Part shown: positions 11,341 to 21,411 of the stretch, piece after piece | How positions within the stretch are numbered: position 1 is the first letter of the stretch | Layout of the letters: every line of letters begins with the position of its first letter | Assembly: GCA_959347315.1 (NCBI GenBank) | Contig: OY365809.1 | Coordinates: 1,740,712 to 1,804,711 of the forward strand | Direction of reading: 5' to 3' | DNA: 64,000 nucleotides | DNA from: Bimastos eiseni | Lineage: Eukaryota > Annelida > Clitellata > Crassiclitellata > Lumbricidae | Translations under genes and position numbers: made by a program | The notes under the pieces: model-generated | What the model was told of the DNA's origin: nothing | What the model saw: only the letters and a program-made list of their open reading frames with translations | Database searches by the model: none

Positions 11341-12436
11341 ATTAGGTAAGGACCGTAAGGTAGGATTGGGAAAGGTTAGAGTCTGAAAGGGCAAGAGTAG
11401 GGTATTTTAAAATGAGGAAAGACAGAATATAGTGAGAGGTTAGAAAATATAAAAGAGAAATGGTTAGAAAAAGGTAAATAATGGGGTAAGGTAGGATTTG
11501 GTAAGGTTAGAATAGGTAGGATCTGAAATGCAGAGTAAGGTATTTTTAAATGAGGTAAGGTACAAGGTTCGCTGAGGCAAGATACTTACTAGAGTAAGTT
11601 TAAGATAGGCAAGTTACTGTGTAAGGCAAATAAATTTAGGGTAACGAGAGTACGTATTCCACAAAAGGCGCTTTGTAAGTTGACATTTTAGCAAAGCGAT
11701 ACCATCCAATGCAGTGCAATACAAATGTAATTTAATGTAATCAAGCATTTATATAGCGCCGCTCTATTCAGCAGTGCTCTTAACGGGCGTCTGTGCATGC
11801 GTGGGGAGAGAAATGCAATGCCAGCCTTTGTGTTTAAGAGTGCTTGTCACACATTGGCATGCAATTATAAGGGCATGACGCAAAAGCGTCGAATGGGAAG
11901 AAGGAATGACCAAGGGAAAGCATCTCATCTTGGATGGGAATAGACGTCAAGAGTCATTTTCATCTTATGCTCAACATCATCAACCTCCGCTCTGAGATAT
12001 TGAGCAGAATCAGCAAAAACGGCCTTCGTATTACGATTGCCTCTCTCGGGTGCCATTACAGTTGACTTTCTTCCCCTTCTTGTCCCCTCTCTCTTCTCTT
12101 AGGCGCCCCGTATCCCAACCCCCTCGTTCGATCCTCACAGGCAATGCTATCGACCCCTCAACGTCCCTTCGACAGACACCAGTTGAATGCGGCCCCGTCC
12201 TTTCCCGACGATACCCTCTTCGTGGAATAATAGTCTAATGGTCAACTCGCGCGAGAAGGCTGGTGCCCTGCACCGCGCGACGAATAGCTAATATACAGGC
12301 TGGTGCCCTGCCACGTGTGTGCCTCGGGCTCGTCATATAATTCAAAGCGAACTGGGCAGCCATATTGATTTCGTGCATATTATTACGATTTCGACATACG
12401 ACTGAAAAACCGCGAGGTTAGGATTGTCTGGAAAAA

Positions 12437-12437
<1 letters not shown>

Positions 12438-12511
<74 letters not shown>

Positions 12512-12528
12512 ACACACACACACACACA
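12438..12528. repeat. (CA)n microsatellite
   Basis: About 90 bp of CA with one CC interruption. In copy A the corresponding spot is a short non-repetitive spacer (about 9430-9445), so the repeat expanded after the duplication. Confidence 0.95.
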
Positions 12529-13034
12529 GGACTTAGTGCAGGAATTATCGTTTGAAATCCGAGAGCAGGTATGTTTCCTCGTCGCTAAGTGTCGATGTTG
12601 TTTTGATTAAGCGCCTGTGGCTGAACTGGTTTCCGCGACTTCGATTTTGTGAGCGCTGTAGAAATGTTGAAATTAAGATTACGATGTAAGCAGTAAGCTT
12701 ATAGATGTATCATATATCTGGACTTAAATAAAGTGCAGTTTAGGAACCACTATCGATCGCTGCTCGTAGTCCTACACTCTGAATAACAACTGAGAGCTAA
12801 TCACAGGAAGGAAGCTTTTTCACAAGCGCTACGGCGCGTTAGAAGGGTTGTCTAAAGACGCCAGAACAATGATATGTCCTGTTACCAGAAGAGAGTGTGA
12901 TTGGGGAGTTTCAACAGTTTCCGTATTTAGCATAACATGGTGTAACATTAGCACCACATAACATGGCAGCACATACTTAGCATAACATTGGTAAGGCATA
13001 ACATAGCTTAGCAAAATATTGCACAACGTATCTG

Positions 13035-13495
13035 GCACGGTGTCCGATTGGTTAGAGGGATGACCATGCATCGCGGAGAGTACAAGTTCGATCCTCGTCC
13101 GAGCAGTTACTTCGTAGAGACCTTGAGCATTATGTGCAAGTCTTTCGCGAACAACAGTAATATTGCTCTGCAATATAATTGCAATTGCGCCATCCACTTC
13201 TAGATTTTGTGGGAAGGACAATATTAAAATGTAGTTGTGTATTATACTGCGTTGTGACATTACATTGCCTGGCATAAGACTCTGAACATCCACGCCATCT
13301 GTCAGCTGTCGAAGGGAATCCGTTGGTTGGTTGCACGCTTATGCGTGGGCCCATCACTATTTCAGTTTACTGTGCATAGTTTTGCTAACTGGTGTTTTTA
13401 TTCGTTCGTAATGACATTTATCACATAAGCACATAAGCCAGCGCAGAGAGTGCCACTGAGTAGGTATCCTGAAGGGGTGCTATATAAAAGTTAGG
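13035..13495 (+). mobile_element. SINE-A, tRNA-derived, near full length
   Basis: The head resembles a tRNA gene, with an A-box-like CGATTGGTTAGAGG and a B-box AGTTCGATCC (about 13087). The body runs through GTAGAGACCTTGAGC, CTCTGCAATATAATTGC and AAGGACAATATTAAAATG. A second body block holds CAGCTGTCGAAGGGAATCCG and CGTGGGCCCA. The 3' end is AGAGAGTGCCACTGAGTAGG...GAAGGGGTGCTATATAAAA. The same parts in the same order recur at 29130, 35693 (minus), 38600, 50540 and 54580 (minus). Confidence 0.7.
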
Positions 13496-13699
13496 AAATA
13501 TATGAATCCTGACCAAGGAATACCAATCCAACGTCATGATTCGGAGTTGTTGTACGACGCAACGATTTCAAGGATATCTTTGATTTAAATGTTTAGAGAG
13601 ACTATACACAAGAAAAATATTCAGTTCTATATCAATTCAAAGAACTTTTGTCCCTCTGAGGTCAGTTCCGTATAATTAACACCAAACAATGGAACTCAA

Positions 13700-13852
13700 C
13701 GCCGCAGCCGGTTATTATTTAATGGTAATTATTGAATGGTAATTATCTAACCGTAATGACTTAACGGTAATTAGTTAACGGTAATTATTTAACCGTAATT
13801 ATTTAACGATAATTATCTAACCGTAATGACCTAACGGTAATTATTTAAGACA
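13700..13852. repeat. ~13-bp tandem repeat TAACGGTAATTAT
   Basis: Degenerate tandem copies alternating between TAACGGTAATTA and TAACCGTAATTA/GA, about eleven units. It interrupts the copy B counterpart of 10130-10180. Confidence 0.8.
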
Positions 13853-14489
13853 CAGAAGGCTATTTTAGTGGAGCAGGTGTTCTTCAGCGCATAGTGCAGA
13901 AGATGTGTACTCGTGGAATGGTTAAGATGAGAGCGCTGTCTCAGTGGATGCACTTTTAAAATGGGAAGCTAGGGTGGATTGGTTGGTATTAAGCGTTCCA
14001 TGTCAACTCACGGCACTTGGTTTTAACTCAGACTAAACGTAACTGGAGCCATTTGAAGCCTCTGTGATGAGTGGGATGCCATGAAGTGCTGCGTTATAAT
14101 GTATTGTCTTATAATGTAATTGTATTATATTTAAGCTGTATTGTATTTAAGTATTTCTAGAGCGCTTCTGGGAGGGTGGACCGTTCAGAACAGCGGTTCA
14201 GAAGCAGCGCCAGTGTGCAAGGCCCCGCGAGAAGAAATAGGTTTGAGAAAAGCAAAAGAGGATGAGAAACTGCCAGATAGAATTTTAGAGCGAACAGATG
14301 GCTGGCTGGCCATGTCATGCTATATCATGTAACAGTCTCTAACCGCATTTATGTTGTCTTGTGTTTTTGCATCATGTTGTAAAACGCAATTACTGTGATC
14401 TCTTAGATGGTCAAAGGCACAGCGTCTTTGTGATGAGGCAAAATGCGCTACTTAAGTGTTCTCATAGATACATATTCTCATATATGCAT

Positions 14490-15540
14490 ACATTCATTCA
14501 GTTCAAGTCTAAATGGAGGATGGCTATACTGGATGAACAGAGATGAGAGATGAAGTATCCAAGTTAAAGTTACTCCTGTGGCTGACGTTGTAGATAGCTA
14601 ACTATTCCGTTATGAGTCAATAACTGTGACTAGGATAGCTAGGCTATTAATTAAGTTTAGTTAAGTTTTCAGTTAATAGTATTCAAAGAACTGCTATTTT
14701 GTACAAACTTATAATAGTTCAAAAGCGATTATTGGTGCTGTCGCTAATTGTCACCTCGATCATCCCCAGGTGGCTCTAACCAGCGGGATCTTCCGATCCA
14801 TAATTGGCTCTCCTGGTTGATCCGAGAGCAATAATTGTAAGATTTGCATAATTGTCATTCGTGTTCTGTTTGTTGGATCTCCAAATAAAAACTTTGATTG
14901 ATTTGATTTTTCAAACGAACAATATATACATTCGTGACTAAAACCGCATGTTTTATTGTTCCCTGTAGGCTACCATGTACCATGTACGCGAACACAAAGC
15001 ATAGCACAATCGTTTTGTGAACAAAACTGGGACAACAGAGAAGGAAGAACCCTTCAGGGACTGATAGTCCCGATAGCAGGGCCACCCATTCAATAAATAC
15101 ATTTATTAACAGCTGGCAAAGTTTAAATACTTTAAAGCATGGCTAATGCTTAACTATTTAACAAAGCAAAATAACAGAAAACAAATAACAAAGGATACAC
15201 ATCTACGCTCGTAATTTGTGCAATTAAAAACTCACGCAATCGTTTTGTAAAGAGAAAAATATTAGGTATGAAACGCGATTAGACCGGAACACTGTTCCAG
15301 GCCAAAGTTGGGACTATACATTTAATTGAAAACACAATATTATAAGTTCGAGAAAGGCCAGACCTATAATTATGAGAGGAAGGAAAATTATATAGGCACT
15401 TAGGCCAATTAATGGTAAGAAATTGCAATTAAACCATGCATACATACAGAACAAATGACTTCCTTTGGAATTGAAAGATATTAATGTGGTTTGCGTGACA
15501 CATCCGGAGATAAAAATGGCGACGTCAACGTGTTCTGTCG
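14490..15540. other. intergenic, no recognisable gene
   Basis: AT-rich sequence without a recognised gene. A CAAATAAAAACTTTGATTGATTTG-like run near 14880-14910 resembles the tail of a retroposon but no body is attached. Open frames here are short and without family features. Confidence 0.45.
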
Positions 15541-15547
15541 ATATGAT

Positions 15548-16077
15548 TTATCGGTTGACCGCGACCAATTTACGAACAGAAATCTCATCAAGCAATTCTG
15601 TTGCCGAAGAATCGCTGTTGTTGTCATCTATAATCTGCTGACAGATGTCGCTAGCCTCGCTGATCGGCGCATCGAAGTTAATTTCCGCGTCTTAACGACC
15701 CAGCGTATGCGAGTCGAATGCAGTATTCATGAAACGGTCTGGCCGAACCCAATTCGGAAACTGCGGAATTATACATGACCGGTTGGCGATCGATCACTCC
15801 GCCGGCTGCCTTCTTTGTATGGACGCTTCTTTCCCGTTGTCTTCTTGAAGGAGTTTCTTCTAGGGTGTGGAGAGTGGGTGCGTTTCATGAATGTGGACCG
15901 TGGTGGGATACCTGATGGATGACTTGTGGAGCTTCTCGGACGGTGAAGTGGCGATGACAGTTTCTGTAACTCTAGCTTGGCAATTACTGTCTTGCTAAAA
16001 TGATGAATGAGGTCGAGACACTGCGTTTTGTTTCCATGGAAATTTTTGACAGGCTGTCGTATCGTTTCTGAAATCAT
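15548..16077 (-). pseudogene. degraded or multi-exon coding sequence, unknown protein
   Basis: Three successive minus-strand frames look protein-coding. The first runs from an ATG at 16077 for 102 codons to TAA at 15769; it is rich in Ser, Pro, Arg and Lys in its second half (KRTHSPHPRRNSFKK). The second is open at about 15792-15676 (PVMYNSAVSELGS, FHEYCIRLAYAGSL). The third, about 15694-15548, is acidic and ends in TAA (ISEASDICQQIIDD, ATELLDEISV). They lie end to end with overlaps too short for normal introns, which points to frameshift decay of one coding sequence. Small splice shifts are the alternative. No family recognised. Confidence 0.4.
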
Positions 16078-16112
16078 TTTTCATCTAGGGTAGGTTTAGT
16101 TGCGATATGCTT

Positions 16113-16126
16113 AAAGTGAAGGTAAG
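16113..16126 (+). other. strong isolated splice donor
   Basis: GTGAAG|GTAAGTAAG is a near-perfect 5' splice site on the plus strand, with no coding exon assigned to it. It could end an untranslated first exon of the PRRT-like gene starting at 19631. This is only a possibility. Confidence 0.25.
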
Positions 16127-16412
16127 TAAGACTTGTGGACTGTTATTAATGTACTGGGCAATGTATCTTCTATGAGAGATAATTATTCTGAACCAGATGG
16201 GGTGAATAATGGGGAGGACTTAGATGCATGGGGTGAATGCGTCTTCTTTGGAAGATATATAGGCCTACTTAACCAGTTGGGGAGATTTATTGGAGGGAAT
16301 TAAATGTATGGGAAAATCTTTCTCTCTTGGGAGATATTGAATCAGCGTGGTATTAATGATTACTGAAAAGGAAATAAATTTTGCGGGTTAACAGTATCTT
16401 CATCTGCAGCGG

Positions 16413-16690
16413 CGTAGAGTAATGATGAGCACAATGGGACGCAGAGCTGAGGAACTGAGTTCGAGACCCGTATCCCTCGTAAGGCTAACTAGTCCTTCTT
16501 TCGCTAGGCGGCTTTTGTCAAATTAGGACGTATAACGTGATGGGCGCCTTGCGTGGCGGCCGACGACGGTTAAATTCGACTCCTGTAATAGCTTGTCATC
16601 ATTCGTTCATACTTTTACTTGTAGTCATGCTGCGGTTTGTCAGTTTGAAATTAAAACGAATATTCTTCTTATCTTCACTTTGATTAAGCA
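16413..16690 (+). mobile_element. SINE-B, tRNA-derived, copy 1
   Basis: The tRNA-like head has a good B-box GTTCGAGAC at 16459-16467. It is followed by CCCGTATCCC, AAGGCTAACTAGTCCTTC, TGGGCGCCTTG, GACTCCTGTAATA and CATTCGTTCA. The same series occurs at 34885-35175, in an intron of the TMEM248-like gene. The two share no body with SINE-A, so this is a second family. Confidence 0.7.
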
Positions 16691-17764
16691 TTGTTAGAAC
16701 AGTGGAGCTTTGGAGTTGACACCTTCCTCCCTAAACGAAACAGTCAAACAGTAACATTTTTCTGATGTTCAACACTTAAAAATCAATATACAAGGTAAGT
16801 ATTGGATTCCCAATGCTGCAAAGTTTGCAATGGACCTCATATTTACGTGTTTAATATTCATACTCTATTTCAATATAGGCGTCAGCTTTGAACCATAGAG
16901 CAATTGTACTGGTCATTACCAATGTAATTGTCCTGCAACTAGTGGACAGCAGCATTTATTAATAAATTATTATTTTTATTTAATATCTTCTATAGCGCTG
17001 GTTTTTAATGCCCAAGGCATTAACTGATGTTTCTCCAAAGCCAATTTTAAAATAAATCGGTAGCCATAAGATCAGTCCACTTAGACATAGAGTTGGCTTT
17101 CTACGGTGAATGCTGAACCTGGTAGCTCGTCCCAATAGCTATAGCTTCATCACCACCTGTCCTCAGTTAATTATAAGCATAATTAATAACTTCAATGTCT
17201 CATACGCAAAGCATCTACCGATGACGCTACAAAACCGAATTGTAAACAAGTCAATCTCTAGATTAGTGCACTAGTATTTAGATTCACGACATTGTTGTTA
17301 ACTTTGCTGCTCCCAGCATCGTGTAAAGAGTAGTTTCTTTTCTTAGATAAGTAGGCCCTAGTTGATGCCAATATTTACACGTTTTTTACTCTACACCGAC
17401 GCTGTAAGTACACATGAACCCACGAATGAATGCACAGCACTCCGTAATCCTTATTATCATTATTATGCCTTGAATAAACGACTGGGATACACTAATTGCC
17501 TGCCATTATTTTCGCCATTCCAGATGAGTTCTTATTTTCTTGGAACGCTTTGAATGCTTAGGAATCATTTAAGCTATACTTCGAGGAAATTAAATCAATA
17601 CTACAGAATTCGTATAACATAATTGTAAAACTATTTCCATTGGTTAATGATTGATGTAACACAGGTTCTTGTTAGCGGAACTTTATGTTTCTTTGTGTCA
17701 TCCCAATGATGCCATGACAGTCAAAAGTATGTTCTTGAGTTAATATGGTGTTCAATAAATCATA

Positions 17765-17856
17765 TTGGTTGAAATTGATTGATTAATTGATTGGAATTGA
17801 ATAATTGAAATTGAATGGTTGATTGAATGATTGATTGAATGATTGATTGAATACGG
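17765..17856. repeat. GATTGATTGAAT tandem repeat
   Basis: Degenerate GATTGATT/GAATGATT units. Such TTGA-type repeats also follow SINE and LINE 3' ends in this window, so this may be an orphan retroposon tail. Confidence 0.7.
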
Positions 17857-18074
17857 TAATAACCAATTCGCCATTATTCTCTAACCTAGAATTGTTGATG
17901 GTTGATTAGCGATGTTGGTTCGTTGCGCAATAAACGATTTGATTTGACATAAATGACAATGTAAAGGCCAATAATAATATGCAATTGTGCATTGGCTATA
18001 GATGAGACGTTGTCGTCCGCTTTATTGCTCTGGCAACACAATTGGCAATTTATCGTTTTCGCTGTTTGTCCGTT

Positions 18075-18175
18075 TGGATCACGTGATGAAAGGGTCACTT
18101 GGGTCGACGCTAGATGTCACTCGAGGTCGTTATTAGTCGAACGATGTTGTCGACGTCAGGCTCAAGATGGCACCT
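18075..18175 (+). promoter_or_regulatory. possible promoter upstream of PRRT-like gene
   Basis: About 1.5 kb before the PRRT-like start codon. The block is CpG-richer than its surroundings. It contains the E-box palindrome TCACGTGA (18079-18086), a GACGTCA half-CRE near 18152 and a YY1-like CAAGATGGC at 18163-18171. No TATA box. The assignment rests only on motif content and position. Confidence 0.3.
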
Positions 18176-18584
18176 CTGCAGGGTTATTAGTTGGACCGAG
18201 TAGAACCGTGCAGAACCGAGTTGGACCGACGGCATCGACTCGATTTATCTTTGATGGCATCGGGCTTCAATTGTCCTCAGAGCCTGGAAGCCAGGAACAG
18301 GCGCTTTACAAAGGCCTTCGATGTTATCGCAAAGTATCGATTCGTTATAGCGACGTCAGAGGGCAGCAGTGATAACCGACGAAGAGAGTAGGAATGAGAC
18401 ACTCTGACAGTGCCAGTCCCGAGACTCGATAAAGGAGGAGGGCGACGTTGATGATAGTTGTTATCACATGCAAAGGGTCGTTAAACTGATATTAATACCA
18501 CCAGGAACGAGAAATGGACTTTAAAGCGATCTACATATAGAGGCTTGAACGTGCACTTCAAAAAGACATGAAGACATTACATTG

Positions 18585-18698
18585 ACATGTATATATGTAT
18601 GCATGTATGCATGTATGTATGTATGTATGTATGTATGTATGTATGTATGTATGTATGTATGTATGTATGTATGTATGTATGTATGTATGTATGTATGT
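18585..18698. repeat. (ATGT)n microsatellite
   Basis: About 110 bp of ATGT with a few GCATG variants at its 5' end. Confidence 0.95.
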
Positions 18699-18900
18699 GG
18701 AAGTTCACTAATAATTGTTCATTATTTAAGCTGCAAGCAATAATCGACTGCATTGTAACTTGTTACTATGGGGCTAACATTATTTTCTGTACCATTCTTC
18801 CCACGGATGATCAATGTCTTTAAGCTGCCATAACTGACCTACTAGTGTATATTGTATGCTTAGTGAAAATTGTGTGTGTAGAGCATAATATATATCGCCT

Positions 18901-19060
18901 GTATAGCTTATTGTCCGTGTAGTGTTTTGTTTGTGTAGCGTATTGTCCGTGTAGTGTTTTGTTTGTGTAGTGTTTTGTTTGTGTAGTGTATTGTCTGTGT
19001 AGTGTTTTGTCTGTGTAGTGTTTTGTTTGTGTAGTGTGTTGTTTGTGTAATGTGTTGTCT
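18901..19060. repeat. 16-bp tandem repeat, ten copies
   Basis: Ten head-to-tail copies of GTGTAGTGTTTTGTTT-like units with exactly constant 16-bp spacing (18901, 18917, 18933 and so on to 19045). They differ by one to a few substitutions and have no indels. The Thr/Asn/Gln-rich minus-strand frames over it are repeat shadows. The stretch 19061-19620 up to the next gene shows no other feature. Confidence 0.95.
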
Positions 19061-19630
19061 GGGTAGGATATACACGTTTTGTCTCTGTAGTAGTGTAATG
19101 CAATATGATGTTCGTTTATTTAGAAAGACAGCAATCTGACAAAAACGCATAAATGTCAACACGAGTGACCGCAGTGGACAATACAAGAAGCTGGAATCGA
19201 ATGTCAGACTAGTCAATATTTTTATGTGATATCTGTCTATATCTGTATATTGCCTTTTACAATGTATCATCTGTGTGGTGTATGATATCTTATCAGTTTC
19301 AAGTAGCGGTTTAAAATTTTGGCATTAAGAAACACCGTCTAGTTTTCCAGTAATTTCGTTTGGCTTTGTTTGTATTATCCAGACACCAACTGCCTGTTCG
19401 TGTTCTAGCCAAACTACAGTGGACCAAAGTGTCTGCACATCCAGTAATTCAGTCCCCGGATGAAGGACAGTTGAAATAGAAAAATAATGAGATGCTGTTA
19501 AACTCCAATCTTCACCAGATCAATTGAGATCAGTAACGGCATCGCATCATATTCCAGGATCCATGTCGCACAGTCCCTAGGGAGGCTACGGGCAAACAGA
19601 CGGGCCACAGTGGATCGGACGAAATGAAAC

Positions 19631-21331
19631 ATGCCTCAGGACGATGACAACATCACCGGAAACCGGTCGCCTCTTCGCAGTGCAAGACGGGAGTACCGGT
19701 GCAGTGCACGCCCGGAGTCTCGGTGCATTTGTGGCGTCTATGTAATATTCATGATTGCTTTGCTGTCGGCGAAAACAACATGCGAACCTGGGCAGAACGA
19801 TCGACGGCTGTCTAATGACCGGCCGGTTCACGCCGCTCTGATCGGAACTGTCCGTGTCGATGCTGGTCACTTGGGACAACTGACCACAGGAAACGGTCAA
19901 GGCATACCACCTTCTTCCACTCCTTCCTCCGTTTCTTCCTACTTCTCCACACGCGATTTCATGCTGGACAAGTTAGACCGGGAAGCGACCATCCCTCATC
20001 GGCCTTTCTCTGGTTCGTACTCCCAAAGAGTGGAGCGTCTGGGATTGGTGGAAGTATTTCCAAGACATGGGGTGGACTCCTATCCATGGCCCGGAAATGG
20101 AGAAGCAGAATCTCGATCCTCTGTACGAAGTAGGGAATCAGTCTTATTGGAAAGACTTTCCTCCTCTAGCGACGAATCGTTGAAATCTAAAGTTACGACT
20201 ACAGCGGGAAACTATTATGAGTTCAGATGCTCTCTGAACCGGACGAGCTATTTCTGGTTTGGGGGATTCGGATGCAGGGGTGTGGGTGGGCCACAGAAGC
20301 AGCTGCAGGGGGAAAAAGTGGATGGGAGGCTGGACAATGGAATGGAATCAAGGACAGCTAGGAGATCAGAGGGTGTGGCTATCAGTGAAATGTTATCTCA
20401 CGAAGTAGTGGTTTATCCAAGAAAGGTGGACAACAGAAGCGCAAGACAATCGTCAGTGCTAAAGTCTCAGACAGCTTTCAAGATAACTAGCATCATCGGT
20501 ATTAGTAACGACTCCGACGTTGTAAGCAGATTGGAAAACAACTCAACCCAACAGCTGATTAACGACATCGATTCTAAAAGAACTCACGGAAAATCTTCGC
20601 AACAGGAAATGGGTAGCTTACTTAGAAAGCCTAGTAATGTTACTCGATGGTTTGGGGCGGCGGATAACAAGCGATATCGTACAGATGCGACTCAATTTGC
20701 AGCGTTTGACGGCACAGCGACTAAGACATCCATTAACGTGGCAGGAAAATCCCCAAGCAAAGGCACTAATCCAGCGGACGGGACGGGCAAAGAATCTGTT
20801 GCCAGACACCCAATTAAGACGAATTTGATCCGCCTCTCCGCTGATACAACGTTTCGCGTAGCCAACGGGAACGAGACTGCCTCGGAAATCATTCTCAGAC
20901 GGTCCAGAAAATGGACGACGGACTCTGCTTCTACACGTGTTCGTCAATCAAGGACAGAAATTAACACAGGCATCGTGTCTCCTTCGGGGAGCACCGGCGG
21001 CGGGGCCGCCGAGGAGGGAGGTCTCGGCAGCCCAGCACCACCGCCACCGCCGACGGGCAGACCGGCCGAGAAGAACGGCTGCAGGGATGAGGAGGCTGTC
21101 TCGAAAGACGGTCAACGACCGCGGAATGAAAAATCGATGGAACGAATGGAGAAAGACAGACAGAACTCGGCCTATCCCTCTGTTTCTTCGTCTTCCACTT
21201 ACTCTCCCTCTCATGCCTCTACAACTTCTTCTATGTCTGCTTCTCCTTCTTTGTCGTCGTCGTCGTCATCATTATCAGCAGCAGCAGAAGCAGCATCATC
21301 ATCGTCGTCGTCATCGTCGTCGTCGCCGTCA

Positions 21332-21411
<80 letters not shown>

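Larger units (their letters stand above)
11340..14480 (+). repeat. copy B of the tandemly duplicated segment
   Basis: Partner of 7180-10560. Differences from copy A include a ~95-bp insertion at about 11723-11815 holding a TTTATATAGCGCC retroposon terminus, a long (CA)n tract replacing a short spacer, SINE sequence at 13240-13495, an array of TAACGGTAATTA units at 13700-13850 and ~180 bp of extra sequence at about 14120-14300. The block at 12045-12190 is nearly identical to 9050-9190 although neighbouring blocks are much more diverged. Confidence 0.75.
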
